In this document: piece after piece, positions 39,342-48,895 of the stretch
Layout of the letters: each line of letters opens with the position of its first letter
Position numbering within the stretch: the stretch's first letter is position 1
Source of the DNA: an uncultured Mycobacteriaceae bacterium
GTDB lineage: Bacteria > Actinomycetota > Actinomycetes > Mycobacteriales > Mycobacteriaceae
Assembly: GCA_902826815.1 (NCBI GenBank)
Contig: CADEGF010000012.1
Span: forward strand, 64,375 to 128,374
DNA: 64,000 bases
Reading direction: 5' to 3'
Translations under genes and position numbers: made by a program
The notes under the pieces: generated by a model
What the model was told of the DNA's origin: nothing
Databases searched by the model: none
What the model saw: only the letters and a program-made list of their open reading frames with translations

Positions 39342-39818
39342 CTAACCCTTGAGCTTGGCCTGCAGGCGCGCATTCACCGCATCGGGCAACAACTCGGAGA
39401 CGTTGCCACCCAGCGACGCCACCTCCTTGGCCAGCGACGACGACACGAACGAGTGCTGCGGCGTGGTGGCCACGAAGAACGTGTCCACCCCGGCGATGTG
39501 CTTGTTCATCTGGGCCATCTGCAGCTCGTATTCGAAGTCCGTGCCGGTGCGAAGACCCTTCACGATCGCGGTCAGTCCGCGGGTCTTCACGAAATCGACG
39601 ACCAGCCCCTCCCCGGACTCCACCCGCAGGTTGGGCAGGTGCGCCGTCGACTCCTCGATCATCGCGATGCGCTCGTCGACGTCGAACATGCCCTTCTTGG
39701 CCGGGTTCACCAGCACCGCCACCACCACTTCGTCGAACTGGGCGGCTGCGCGCTCGAAGATGTCGATGTGGCCGAGGGTCACCGGGTCGAAGGATCCCGG
39801 ACATACCGCGCCGCTCAT
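39342..39818 (-). CDS. coaD: Phosphopantetheine adenylyltransferase
   Basis: A 158-residue enzyme of coenzyme A synthesis converting 4'-phosphopantetheine to dephospho-CoA. It begins [20 protein letters not shown] with the TLGH nucleotidyl-transfer motif, and ends with the [13 protein letters not shown] region containing the KxxSS-like binding site. ATG 39818 is preferred because it gives the universal family N-terminus. It follows rsmD by 11 bp. Confidence 0.97.
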   Translation of the reverse strand: MSGAVCPGSFDPVTLGHIDIFERAAAQFDEVVVAVLVNPAKKGMFDVDERIAMIEESTAHLPNLRVESGEGLVVDFVKTRGLTAIVKGLRTGTDFEYELQMAQMNKHIAGVDTFFVATTPQHSFVSSSLAKEVASLGGNVSELLPDAVNARLQAKLKG

Positions 39819-39829
39819 GAGGCACGACG

Positions 39830-40396
39830 CTACAGGGGACCCCTGATCCGCTCGGCGATCTCGAGGCGGGTGTCGCCGTAGCGGCGCACCTGCCACGGCT
39901 GCCAGCCGTCCGGCCAGTCGAGGTCAGGCCCGGATGGGCCGCGCTCGACGACGACGACGCTGCCCTCGGCCGTCCAGCCACGACTGGCCAGCGCCGCGAT
40001 CATCTCGTTCACCTCCGCGGCGGCGACGTCGTAGGGCGGATCGGCGAATACCAGGTCGACGGGCCTTTCGGTGCCCACAGCCAGCACCGAGGCGACGGCG
40101 CCGCGGCGCACCGTGGCCCCGGTGACGCCAAGCGCCTTGATGTTCTGGCCGATCACCGCCGCTGCCCGCTGATCGGATTCGACGAAGAGAGCGGTGGCCG
40201 CTCCGCGCGAGAGCGCCTCGAGCCCGAGCGCTCCTGAGCCCGCGTACAGGTCGAGTACGGAGGCGCCGTCCAGATCCATGCGGGCGGTCAGCACGTTGAA
40301 CAGCGACTCCCGCACCCGATCGGTGGTGGGCCGGGTGCCGCGCGGCGGCACCGCGATGCGCCGCCCCCCGAGGGCACCGGCGACGATGCGGGTCAG
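39830..40396 (-). CDS. rsmD: 16S rRNA (guanine966-N2)-methyltransferase, probable CTG start
   Basis: A 188-residue methyltransferase: [33 protein letters not shown] (SAM motif) and VFADPPYDV (catalytic NPPY-type loop). The family N-terminus is reached only at a CTG codon (40396-40394) overlapping the pyc stop TGA; no ATG, GTG or TTG lies in frame nearby except deep inside pyc or well after the conserved start. Translation is therefore probably coupled to pyc from CTG. Confidence 0.9.
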   Translation of the reverse strand: MTRIVAGALGGRRIAVPPRGTRPTTDRVRESLFNVLTARMDLDGASVLDLYAGSGALGLEALSRGAATALFVESDQRAAAVIGQNIKALGVTGATVRRGAVASVLAVGTERPVDLVFADPPYDVAAAEVNEMIAALASRGWTAEGSVVVVERGPSGPDLDWPDGWQPWQVRRYGDTRLEIAERIRGPL

Positions 40397-43300
40397 CTGA
40401 CGACCACCAGGAGGTCGCCGCCCTCGACCTGTGCGGTCTTCGATACGGCGATGCGGCTGACGGCGCCTGCCTTGGGGGCGGTGATCGCCGCCTCCATCTT
40501 CATCGCCTCGATGGTGGCGATGGTCTGGCCCGCATCGACCTTGTCTCCGTCGGTGACGGCGACGGTGACGACACCGGCGAACGGCGCGGCGACGTGGTCG
40601 GGATTGGACCGGTCGGCCTTCTCGGCGGCGGGGACGTCGCTGGCGATACTGCGATCGCGCACCACCACCGGGCGCAGTTGCCCGTTGAGGATGCACATCA
40701 CGGTGCGCATACCGCGTTCGTCAGGCTCGGAGATCGCTTCCAGCCCGATCAACAGCTCGACGCCGCGTTCGAGTCGGACCCGATGCTCGTCACCTGGCCG
40801 AAGCCCGTAGAAGAACTGGTTGGCCGAAAGGCTCGAGGTGTCGCCGTAGAGATCGCGGTGGGCGTCGAATTCCTTTGTCGGACCCGGGAACAGAAGCCGG
40901 TTGAGTTCAGCCTGGCGTTTTGGGCCAGCAGAAGCCAGCGTCTCTTCGTCGTCGGGTGTCAGCTCCTGGGTCGGCTTGGCCGGTGGACGGCCCGCAAGCG
41001 CCTTGGTGCGCAGCGGCTCCGGCCAGCCGCCTGGCGGATCGCCGAGCTCGCCGCGCAGGAACTCGATGACGGAATCGGGGATGTCGAATCGTGCTGGGTC
41101 GGCGGCGAATTCGTCGGCGGTGGCCCCCGCCCCCACCAACGCCAAGGCGAGGTCGCCGACCACCTTGCTCGACGGGGTCACCTTCACCAGCCGGCCGAGG
41201 ATGCGGTCGGCCCCGGCGTAGGCATTCTCGACGTGCTCGAACCGGTCCCCCAGCCCAAGCGCGATGGCCTGCTGGCGAAGGTTCGACAGCTGGCCCCCGG
41301 GGATCTCGTGGTGATACACCCGTCCGGTCGGCGCGGGCAGACCAGATTCGAAGGGGGCGTATACCTTTCGGAGCGCTTCCCAGTACGGCTCGAGCTCGCA
41401 CACCGCGGCCAGCGACAGCCCGGTGTCGTATTCGGTATGCGCGGTGGCCGCGACGATTGAGCTCAACGCCGGTTGGCTCGTCGTGCCCGCGAGCGGTGCC
41501 GCGGCGCCGTCGACCGCCGATGCGCCCGCCTGCCATGCCGCTAGATAGGTGGCCAGCTGACCGCCCGGAGTGTCATGGGTGTGTACGTGTACCGGCAGGT
41601 CAAACCGCGAGCGCAACGCAGAGACCAACGCCGTTGCAGCCTGCGGCCGCAGCAACCCGGCCATGTCCTTGATCGCCAACACGTGCGCGCCTGCGTCGAC
41701 GATCTGCTCGGCCAGCTTCAGGTAGTAGTCCAGCGTGTAAAGGTTCTCACCGGGATCGGACAGATCACCGGTGTAGCTCATCGCGACTTCGGCTATCGCC
41801 GTGCCCGTTTCACGCACTGCGTCGATCGCCGGACGCATCGACTCGACGTTGTTCAGCGCGTCGAAGATCCGGTAGATGTCGATACCGGTCGCGGTCGCCT
41901 CGTCGACGAACGCCTTCGTCACCAGCTCCGGATACGGGGTGTAGCCAACGGTGTTTCGCCCGCGCAGCAGCATCTGCAGGCAGATGTTGGGCATCGCCGC
42001 CCGAAGCGCGGCCAGCCGCTCCCACGGATCTTCCTTCAAGAACCGAAGCGCCACATCGTAAGTCGCGCCGCCCCAGCATTCGACCGACAACAGCGCGGGC
42101 ATCATCCGCGCCACGTATGGCGCCACCATCACCAGCCCGTTGGTGCGCACGCGCGTCGCCAACAGTGACTGGTGTGCGTCGCGGAACGTGGTATCGGTGA
42201 CGCCGACCGCCGGTGAGTCGCGCATCCACCGCGCGAAACCCTCGGGGCCGAGTTCGACGAGGCGCTGCCTGCTACCGGGCGGCGGGGGCGCCCCGAGATC
42301 GATCTGCGGCAGCTTGTCATAGGGATAGACCGTCGACATACGCGGCCCGTGCGGCTGGTTCACCGTCACATCGGCCAGATAGTTGAGGATCTTGGTGCCG
42401 CGGTCGGCCGGTGTGCGCGCGGTCAGCAGATACGGCCGCTCGTCGATGAACGACGTCGTGATCCGACCGGCCCGGAAGTCGGGGTCGTTGACCACCGCCA
42501 TCAGGAACGGGATGTTCGTCGACACGCCCCTGATCCGGAACTCGGCAAGCGCGCGGCGGGCGCGCGTGATCGCGGCGGAGAAATCGCGGCCCCGGCAGGT
42601 GAGCTTGACCAGCATCGAGTCGAAATGCGCGCTGATCTCCGCGCCGAGGTTGCTGCCGCCGTCCAACCGGATACCCGCCCCGCCGGGTGAGCGGTACGCG
42701 GTGATGCGACCCGTGTCGGGGCGAAAACCGTTGGCGGGATCCTCGGTGGTGATCCGGCACTGCAAAGCAGCCCCGCGCGCCGTCAACGTGTCCTGGCTCA
42801 GCCCGATCTGCTCGAGCGTCTCGCCGTCGGCGATGCGCATCTGGGAGGCGACCAGGTCGACGTCGGTGATCTCCTCGGTGACGGTGTGCTCGACCTGGAT
42901 CCGCGGGTTCATCTCGATGAACACATGGCGGCCGCGCTCGTCGAGCAGGAACTCGACAGTGCCCGCATACGAGTAGTTGATCTCACGGGCGAATGCGATT
43001 GCGTCGGCACACATCTTGGCCCGCAGCTCCTCGGGCAGGTTCGGCGCCGGCGCCAGCTCGATGACCTTCTGGTGGCGCCGCTGCAGGCTGCAGTCGCGCT
43101 CGAACAGATGCATCACGTTGCCGTGCCTGTCGGCCAGAATCTGCACCTCGATATGGCGCGGATTGAGCACGGCCTGCTCCAGATACACCATCGCGTCGCC
43201 AAACGCAGACTCCGCCTCGCGGCTGGCCGCCTCGATCGCCTCCGGCAACCCCGCGGCTTCGGTCACCCGCCGCATCCCGCGGCCGCCACCGCCGGACACC

Positions 43301-43776
43301 GCCTTGACGAACAGCGGGAACTCCATGTCCGACGACGCGGCGACGAGCTCGTCGACCGACGCCGACGGCGCCGAGGACGTCAACACGGGCAGACCCGCCG
43401 CCCGCGCGGCAGCGATCGCACGCGCTTTGTTACCCGTCAGCTCGAGCACCTCGGCCCCCGGCCCGACGAACGTGATCCCCGCATCGGCACACGCCGCGGC
43501 CAGATCGGGGTTCTCCGACAGGAAGCCGTACCCGGGATAGACCGCATCGCAGCCGGCCTGTTTGGCGACCCTGATGATCTCGGCCACCGACAAATAGGCG
43601 CGGACCGGATGGCCCGTCTCACCGATCTGATACGACTCGTCGGCCTTCAGCCGGTGCTGGGAGTTGCGATCCTCATACGGGTACACCGCGACGGTCGTGA
43701 TGCCCATCTCGTAAGCGGCACGAAACGCCCGGATCGCGATCTCGCCGCGATTGGCCACCAAGATTTTGGAGATCAC
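40393..43776 (-). CDS. pyc: Pyruvate carboxylase
   Basis: An 1127-residue biotin enzyme making oxaloacetate. Domains in order: biotin carboxylase (1 to about 455, with [11 protein letters not shown]-grasp loop and [14 protein letters not shown]), carboxyltransferase (about 530-805, [13 protein letters not shown], metal-site HTHDTPGG), and a biotin carrier C-terminus with EAMKM. Length equals the M. tuberculosis enzyme. The GTG start is 34 bp after the VKOR gene. Its stop overlaps the rsmD start. Confidence 0.97.
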   Translation of the reverse strand: MISKILVANRGEIAIRAFRAAYEMGITTVAVYPYEDRNSQHRLKADESYQIGETGHPVRAYLSVAEIIRVAKQAGCDAVYPGYGFLSENPDLAAACADAGITFVGPGAEVLELTGNKARAIAAARAAGLPVLTSSAPSASVDELVAASSDMEFPLFVKAVSGGGGRGMRRVTEAAGLPEAIEAASREAESAFGDAMVYLEQAVLNPRHIEVQILADRHGNVMHLFERDCSLQRRHQKVIELAPAPNLPEELRAKMCADAIAFAREINYSYAGTVEFLLDERGRHVFIEMNPRIQVEHTVTEEITDVDLVASQMRIADGETLEQIGLSQDTLTARGAALQCRITTEDPANGFRPDTGRITAYRSPGGAGIRLDGGSNLGAEISAHFDSMLVKLTCRGRDFSAAITRARRALAEFRIRGVSTNIPFLMAVVNDPDFRAGRITTSFIDERPYLLTARTPADRGTKILNYLADVTVNQPHGPRMSTVYPYDKLPQIDLGAPPPPGSRQRLVELGPEGFARWMRDSPAVGVTDTTFRDAHQSLLATRVRTNGLVMVAPYVARMMPALLSVECWGGATYDVALRFLKEDPWERLAALRAAMPNICLQMLLRGRNTVGYTPYPELVTKAFVDEATATGIDIYRIFDALNNVESMRPAIDAVRETGTAIAEVAMSYTGDLSDPGENLYTLDYYLKLAEQIVDAGAHVLAIKDMAGLLRPQAATALVSALRSRFDLPVHVHTHDTPGGQLATYLAAWQAGASAVDGAAAPLAGTTSQPALSSIVAATAHTEYDTGLSLAAVCELEPYWEALRKVYAPFESGLPAPTGRVYHHEIPGGQLSNLRQQAIALGLGDRFEHVENAYAGADRILGRLVKVTPSSKVVGDLALALVGAGATADEFAADPARFDIPDSVIEFLRGELGDPPGGWPEPLRTKALAGRPPAKPTQELTPDDEETLASAGPKRQAELNRLLFPGPTKEFDAHRDLYGDTSSLSANQFFYGLRPGDEHRVRLERGVELLIGLEAISEPDERGMRTVMCILNGQLRPVVVRDRSIASDVPAAEKADRSNPDHVAAPFAGVVTVAVTDGDKVDAGQTIATIEAMKMEAAITAPKAGAVSRIAVSKTAQVEGGDLLVVVS

Positions 43777-43810
43777 CGAAGAACCCTAACGCCAACCCGA
43801 GGCGCGCCGT

Positions 43811-44458
43811 TTAGATGAGGGTGGACCAGTAGTTCCAGAACCGCACCAGGATCATCAGGATCAGCGCGGCGAACCACAGCGTGACCAGCGACCAGCGCCA
43901 TTGGTGGATAACCCGCGCGACGCCGTTCTCCAGTTGCGGTTGCAGCGCGATGGACGCCACCACGACGAGAAGCGGGATGGTGATCGCCCAGACCACCATG
44001 CAGTACGGGCAGAGGGCGCCGATGCGGTAGAGGCTCTGGAAGATCAGCCAGTGGATGAACGCGGCGCCGAGCAGTGTGCCGATGGCCAGCCCGCCCCAGT
44101 ACCACCGCGGCAGCCGGACCTTCGCGATCGCAAGCACCCCGGTCACCACGACGACGGTGAATGCCACGATGCCGATCAGCGAGTTCGGGAAGCCGAACGC
44201 CGAGGCCTGCGGGGTGGTCATCACCGAACCGCAGGACAGCACCGGGTTGATGCTGCACGACGGTACGTAGTCGGGGTTGATCAGGATCTCGATCTTCTCG
44301 ATCGTCAGCGTGATCGCGGCGGTCAGCCCGAGCGCACCGGCGATCAGGACCCACACCGCGCTGGTCCGGCGCACGTCGACGCCTGACCTCAGCTCGTCGG
44401 ATGCGGGCTCGGCCGGGCTGTTGGCTGGCTCGGCGGCGCTGTCGGCGGTGACGGTCAC
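43811..44458 (-). CDS. Vitamin K epoxide reductase family protein
   Basis: A 215-residue membrane protein with about five helices and two cysteine pairs: CSINPVLSCGS (periplasmic-loop pair) and LCPYCMVVW (CxxC active site). Bacterial VKORs reoxidise DsbA-like thiol oxidases using a quinone, and so drive disulfide formation in exported proteins. It overlaps the DsbA-like gene by four bases, supporting a shared redox pathway, matching Rv2968c-Rv2969c. Confidence 0.93.
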   Translation of the reverse strand: MTVTADSAAEPANSPAEPASDELRSGVDVRRTSAVWVLIAGALGLTAAITLTIEKIEILINPDYVPSCSINPVLSCGSVMTTPQASAFGFPNSLIGIVAFTVVVVTGVLAIAKVRLPRWYWGGLAIGTLLGAAFIHWLIFQSLYRIGALCPYCMVVWAITIPLLVVVASIALQPQLENGVARVIHQWRWSLVTLWFAALILMILVRFWNYWSTLI

Positions 44459-45246
44459 GGGGCGGCCGGCGGTGCGGCGGGTGGCGTGGGATTAGGGGCG
44501 GCCGGCCTGGTCATCATCCCTGGCACGTCACCGACGATGGACTTGATCTGGTTGACGAAGTCCTCGGGCGACTTGGTCGAGATGTCGAACTCTTCGCCGT
44601 TGATCTTGACCGTCGGGGTGGACTGGATACCGGTAGCGCTGGCAAGGCCCTGGACCATCGCCACGTACTTGCCCTTGTTGATGCAGTCCGGAACGGAGCC
44701 GCCGGCCCCTGCCTGGCGCGCGACCTCGATCAGCCGGGCGTCGTCGGGGTAGCTGCCTCCGGTCTCGCCCGGCTGCTGGGCGTACAACGCGGCGTGGAAT
44801 CGGCGGAACGCTTCCTTCGACTCGTCGGCGACGCAGTAGGCGGCACCCGCCGCGCGCGAGGAGTAGTTCGCGGTGCTCGGCGAGTCCAAGATCGCGACCA
44901 TGTAGTAGTCGGCTTGGATGGCTCCGCTGTCGATGAGCTGATTGATCGTCGGCCCGAACTTCTTCTCGAATTCTCCGCAGTGCGGGCACAGGAAATCCTC
45001 GTAGAGCGACACCACGGCCTTTGGCTCGGTGGTGCCCTCCTTGGTAATGAGCTTGCTCGACGACACGGAGACCGACTTGGCCTCGCCTGCTGCAGGCTTC
45101 TTGTCGGCGCCCATCACGATGTAGAGCACCAACCCGACGCCGAGCAGGACCACGATCGCGGTCAGACCGATCTGAATCAGCAGGTTGCGCCTGCGGTCGG
45201 CGGCGTTGAGGTCGTAGCGAGCATTCTTCTTGGGTTTCGTTGCCAC
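44455..45246 (-). CDS. Exported DsbA-like thiol-disulfide oxidase
   Basis: A 263-residue protein with one N-terminal membrane anchor (LIQIGLTAIVVLLGVGLVLYI) and a periplasmic thioredoxin/DsbA_4 domain; the active site is DFLCPHCGEFEKKF (CPHC). The C-terminal TPTVKINGEEFDI has the cis-Pro loop, and a Pro/Ala tail ends the protein. It oxidises cysteines of exported proteins and is likely recharged by the adjoining VKOR, whose gene start overlaps its stop. Confidence 0.93.
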   Translation of the reverse strand: MATKPKKNARYDLNAADRRRNLLIQIGLTAIVVLLGVGLVLYIVMGADKKPAAGEAKSVSVSSSKLITKEGTTEPKAVVSLYEDFLCPHCGEFEKKFGPTINQLIDSGAIQADYYMVAILDSPSTANYSSRAAGAAYCVADESKEAFRRFHAALYAQQPGETGGSYPDDARLIEVARQAGAGGSVPDCINKGKYVAMVQGLASATGIQSTPTVKINGEEFDISTKSPEDFVNQIKSIVGDVPGMMTRPAAPNPTPPAAPPAAP

Positions 45247-45280
45247 GCGTCAAGGGTACCGGCGAGGTTCTGACCGTTCG

Positions 45281-46408
45281 TCAGCTCCGGTGCAGATGGG
45301 TGCGCAAGGCGGTGATGATGTGGTAGGTCGCGGTGGCGGCTCCGCCGCCGAGACCGAAGAAATTGGGGAAGGCGTGGACCAGCGAACCGTACTCGCGCAG
45401 GTCAACCGAGACGCCCGCCGATGACAACGCCGCAGCGAACGCTCGGCCCTGGTCCAGCAGCGGGTCGAACCCCGCGGTCACCAACAGTGCAGGCGGTAGG
45501 CCGGACAGATCCTCGGCGAGCAGGGGCGAAACCCGCGGATCGGCCGGGTCAACGCCCGAGCCGCCGACGTACTGCTCGTGGCAGAAATCCATATCCCACC
45601 GACGCAGGAAGTAGCCGTCGGCGAAGAGGTCCATCGAGCGTGTGTGGGCGGTGATGTCGCACATCGGGTACAGCAGCACTTGAAAAACGGGTAGTGGTGC
45701 GCCTTCGTCTCGGGCGCGCTGTGACACGACCGCGGCGAGGTTTCCGCCCGCGCTGTCTCCACCGACGGCGACCCGGCTCGCGTCGGCACCGAGGTCTGTC
45801 GCGTGATCGAGGGCCCACCGATAGGCGGCGAACGCGTCCTCGGCGGCCGCGGGCGCCTTGTGTTCCGGCGCCAGCCGGTAGTCGACGAACAGCACATGTA
45901 CGCCGGCCCGGTCGGAGATGACCTCACACAGGTTGCCGTGGGTCTCATAGCCGCCGACGACGAAGCCGCCTCCGTGGTAGTAGACCAGCAGCGGGGCCCC
46001 GTCAGCGCTGACCTTCGGGCGGATGTGCACCGCCGGAATGTCTCCGCCAGGTCCCGGCACCGTGAGGGCCGCCGTCGTGACTTCGGCGTGCACACGCGGG
46101 AACTGTGCCGCCGTGGCGTTCAGGCGCATGCGCGCGGTACCCGGGTCCTCACTGAGGATCAGCCCCTCCCGCCCGGAGAGTCGCGAGACGGCAAGCGAGA
46201 GCTGGAGCGTGGTGTCGAGCGTGTTGCCGTCGATGGTGATCGAGCGCCCCCCGAGCAGCAGTCGCTTGATCCGGTCGGGCATCCGGGCGATGGCGTGCAC
46301 CGTCGGCGCACCCACCACCTTCTGCATCCTGTCCCTGAAGTCGTATTCGACCGCCGCGGCGCTCGCACCCATGGCGGACTCAGGTCGGGCTGGCAGACTT
46401 TCGGCCAT
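45281..46408 (-). CDS. lipN: Hormone-sensitive-lipase family esterase LipN-like
   Basis: A 375-residue alpha/beta hydrolase with YYHGGGFVVGGYETH (oxyanion HGGG), GDSAGGNLA (nucleophile), FDPLLDQG (acid) and VHAFPNF (His). This is the HSL/LipN type carboxylesterase found beside the aldo-keto reductase in M. tuberculosis (Rv2970c). The ATG at 46408 has AAGGGAG upstream and is well supported; remarkably its start codon overlaps the divergent aldo-keto reductase ATG inside CCATGG. Confidence 0.9.
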   Translation of the reverse strand: MAESLPARPESAMGASAAAVEYDFRDRMQKVVGAPTVHAIARMPDRIKRLLLGGRSITIDGNTLDTTLQLSLAVSRLSGREGLILSEDPGTARMRLNATAAQFPRVHAEVTTAALTVPGPGGDIPAVHIRPKVSADGAPLLVYYHGGGFVVGGYETHGNLCEVISDRAGVHVLFVDYRLAPEHKAPAAAEDAFAAYRWALDHATDLGADASRVAVGGDSAGGNLAAVVSQRARDEGAPLPVFQVLLYPMCDITAHTRSMDLFADGYFLRRWDMDFCHEQYVGGSGVDPADPRVSPLLAEDLSGLPPALLVTAGFDPLLDQGRAFAAALSSAGVSVDLREYGSLVHAFPNFFGLGGGAATATYHIITALRTHLHRS

Positions 46409-47228
46409 GGCTTCTCCCTTGGTAAAGCTGAACGACAGTAACTCGATTCCGCAGGTCGGCCTCGGCGTATTCCAGACCCCGCCCGATGAGACCGTAAATG
46501 CGGTGGCGACCGCGCTCGACGCCGGCTACCGCCATGTCGATACCGCCTCCATCTATGGCAACGAAGCCGAGACCGGCCGGGCGATCGCTTCGTCAGGGGT
46601 GCCGCGCGATGACGTCTTCATCACGACCAAACTCTGGAATGCCGACCAGGGATACCACAGCACACTGACGGCGTTCGACACCAGCCTCGAACGTCTCGGC
46701 ACCGATCACCTCGACCTGTATCTGATCCATTGGCCCACACCTGCGAAGAACACCTACGTCGACACCTTCAAGGCGTTCGCACATCTTCACGACCAGGGGC
46801 GGGTCTCGTCGATCGGGGTGAGCAACTTCGAGCCGGAGCACCTGCGGATCCTGATCGATGCGACCGGGATCGTTCCGGCCGTCAACCAGGTGGAGCTGAA
46901 TCCGCGACTACCGCAGCAGGAACTGCGCGAAGCGCACGCACAACTGGGCATCGCCACCGAGGCGTGGGCTCCGCTCGGACAGGGATCGCTGCTCGGCGAT
47001 CCGATCGTGACGGCAGTCGCGGAACGACGCGGAAAAACGCCTGCCCAGGTACTGATTAGGTGGCATATCCAGCTCGGCAATATAGTCATCCCAAAGTCGG
47101 TGACCCCTGAGCGGATTGTGAGTAATTTCGACGTGTTCGATTTCGAGCTGACCGAGCAGGACATGGCGTCCATCTCGTCGCTGGGCGATGGAACTCGGCT
47201 GGGTCCCGACCCACGGACCTTCAACTAG
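46407..47228 (+). CDS. Aldo-keto reductase (copy 1, 2,5-diketogluconate-reductase-like)
   Basis: A 273-residue NADPH oxidoreductase with a TIM-barrel fold. The catalytic tetrad is visible in HVDTASIYGNE (Asp, Tyr), TTKLWN (Lys) and LIHWP (His); IPKSVTPERI binds the NADPH phosphate. The usual MASPLVKLND start overlaps the lipN start and has no clear ribosome site, so it may be leaderless or begin slightly later (TTG at 46419). A paralogue follows 24 bp downstream. Confidence 0.91.
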   Translation: MASPLVKLNDSNSIPQVGLGVFQTPPDETVNAVATALDAGYRHVDTASIYGNEAETGRAIASSGVPRDDVFITTKLWNADQGYHSTLTAFDTSLERLGTDHLDLYLIHWPTPAKNTYVDTFKAFAHLHDQGRVSSIGVSNFEPEHLRILIDATGIVPAVNQVELNPRLPQQELREAHAQLGIATEAWAPLGQGSLLGDPIVTAVAERRGKTPAQVLIRWHIQLGNIVIPKSVTPERIVSNFDVFDFELTEQDMASISSLGDGTRLGPDPRTFN

Positions 47229-47252
47229 GGCAACTGAACAGGGATAGGTGAC

Positions 47253-48092
47253 ATGACGTCGGCGGCTGCAATTCCTTCCGTCACTCTCAACGACGACCAC
47301 ACGATGCCGGTGATCGGACTCGGCGTTGGCGAGCTCACGGACTCCGAGACCGAGCAGGCGGTGTCGGCGGCGCTGGAGGCGGGTTACCGGTCGATCGACA
47401 CCGCGTCCGCGTACGGCAACGAGGCCGCGGTGGGTCGTGCCATCGCGTCGTCGGGGGTGCCACGCGAGGAGTTGTTCGTCACCACCAAGCTGGCCACCGA
47501 GGACCAGGGCTTCCAGTCGTCACAGAATTCCCTGGCGGGCAGCCTCGAACGCCTCGGCCTGGACTACGTCGACCTCTACCTGATCCATTGGCCCGCAGGC
47601 GAAGCGGGTAAGTACATCGACAGCTGGGGCGGCCTTCTGGCGTGTCGAGGGGTCGGCCACACCCGGTCGATCGGCGTAGCCAATTTCCACGAGGAGCACC
47701 TGTCGAACATCGTCGACCTGTCCTTCGTCGCCCCCGTCGTCAACCAGATCGAGCTGCATCCGCTGCTGAACCAGTCCGAGCTGCGTGGCGTCAACGCGAG
47801 CCGCGACGTGGTCACCGAGGCCTACGGCCCGCTGGGAGTCGGCCGGCTGCTGGACAATCCGACGATCGTTTCGGTCGCCGAGGCGCACGGCAAGACGCCC
47901 GCCCAGGTGTTGATCCGGTGGAGCATCCAGCTGGGCAACGTGGTCATCCCGCGGTCGTCGTCGCCGGAGCGCATCAAGTCGAACCTCGAGGTGTTCGACT
48001 TCGAGCTGACCGACGACGAGATGGCGACACTCAACGGGCTCGATGACGGCACCAGGTTCCGCCCGGACCCCGACACCTACACCGGCACCTAG
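47253..48092 (+). CDS. Aldo-keto reductase (copy 2, Rv2971-like)
   Basis: A 279-residue aldo-keto reductase. Tetrad residues lie in [19 protein letters not shown] and LIHWPAG, with [13 protein letters not shown] at the cofactor site. It is closer than copy 1 to Rv2971 of M. tuberculosis, an enzyme reported to reduce dicarbonyls and other aldehydes. It is co-directional with copy 1 and probably in one transcript. A strong nested hairpin follows its stop. Confidence 0.92.
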   Translation: MTSAAAIPSVTLNDDHTMPVIGLGVGELTDSETEQAVSAALEAGYRSIDTASAYGNEAAVGRAIASSGVPREELFVTTKLATEDQGFQSSQNSLAGSLERLGLDYVDLYLIHWPAGEAGKYIDSWGGLLACRGVGHTRSIGVANFHEEHLSNIVDLSFVAPVVNQIELHPLLNQSELRGVNASRDVVTEAYGPLGVGRLLDNPTIVSVAEAHGKTPAQVLIRWSIQLGNVVIPRSSSPERIKSNLEVFDFELTDDEMATLNGLDDGTRFRPDPDTYTGT

Positions 48093-48111
48093 GTTTTGGC
48101 GACCTCGTGCC

Positions 48112-48171
48112 GCGAGCAGACGCGAAATCCCCTGTTTCGTCGCGAAAATGGGGGCTATCGCGTCTGCTCGC
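48112..48171. terminator. Large nested palindrome between convergent genes
   Basis: GCGAGCAGACGCG (48112-48124) and CGCGTCTGCTCGC (48159-48171) form a perfect 13-bp stem; inside are CCCC/GGGG and TTTCG/CGAAA inverses. It sits between the aldo-keto reductase stop at 48092 and the opposing stop at 48185 and can terminate both. Similar GAGCAGACGCG sequences are common in mycobacterial intergenic regions as I recall. Confidence 0.75.
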
Positions 48172-48184
48172 CGAGCGAAGTCTT

Positions 48185-48895
48185 TCAACTCGTCGGGCAG
48201 GTCGCCGCGGCATCGCGTAGCACCACGGCCGACGGCGCATCGACGGGTAGGCGGTAGCCGCGCAGCACGGCAACGAACTGCACGGCGTACTGGCAGCGGA
48301 ACGCAATGTTGGGGGGCATCCACAGCGCCGGTTCGGAATCGCTTTTGTCCTGGTTGGGCGCTCCCGCCACGGCAATCAGGTTCGCGGGATCGTTGGCGAA
48401 CCGCAGCCGCAATCCGTCGGGCCAGTTACGGGCGCCGAGGTCCCACGCGAGCGCCAACGGCACGATGTGGTCGATTTGCACTGACGCGCCCGTCTGATTG
48501 CCGCGCACGAATGAGACGAACTCGTTGGTGTACGGGTCGTGCAGCGCTCCGCTGGCGACAGCACGGGGGCAGCGCTTGATCGCCACGAATGTCTTGTCGA
48601 CGAGGTCGCGGTCGAGGATGTCGTTTCGGGTATCGCAGCCGTTGTGACCGCCTGGAGCCGGGTTGTCGTCGGTCCACGAGTCGCCGAACGCCGCCCTGCG
48701 GTAGTCGAATCCGCGGATGCGCAGCGGAATCTCTGCCACTCCCGCCAAGACATCGACACCTGCAGCGACCCTTGGCACGTCGGACTGCGCGACGAACAGA
48801 GCCGCGCGGTGGCTCGCCGAAGCGACGGTTTGGCATGCCACCGCGACGGCAAGCACGACCGCGAGGACCAGCCACGCCAACCGTTTACGGTTCAT
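48185..48895 (-). CDS. Exported HNH-type protein, DUF1524/GmrSD C-terminal domain
   Basis: A 236-residue protein with a cleavable-looking signal segment (MNRKRLAWLVLAVVLAVAVA). The DUF1524 nuclease core is VQIDHIVPLALAWDLG (HNH His) and NDPANLIAVAGAPNQDKSD (Asn and Lys). Similar domains occur in secreted nucleases and in GmrSD endonucleases. Four cysteines (CDTRND, KRCPRA, FRCQY, TCPTS) may form disulfides. Rv2972c holds this position in M. tuberculosis. It overlaps recG by four bases. Nuclease activity is not proven. Confidence 0.85.
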   Translation of the reverse strand: MNRKRLAWLVLAVVLAVAVACQTVASASHRAALFVAQSDVPRVAAGVDVLAGVAEIPLRIRGFDYRRAAFGDSWTDDNPAPGGHNGCDTRNDILDRDLVDKTFVAIKRCPRAVASGALHDPYTNEFVSFVRGNQTGASVQIDHIVPLALAWDLGARNWPDGLRLRFANDPANLIAVAGAPNQDKSDSEPALWMPPNIAFRCQYAVQFVAVLRGYRLPVDAPSAVVLRDAAATCPTS

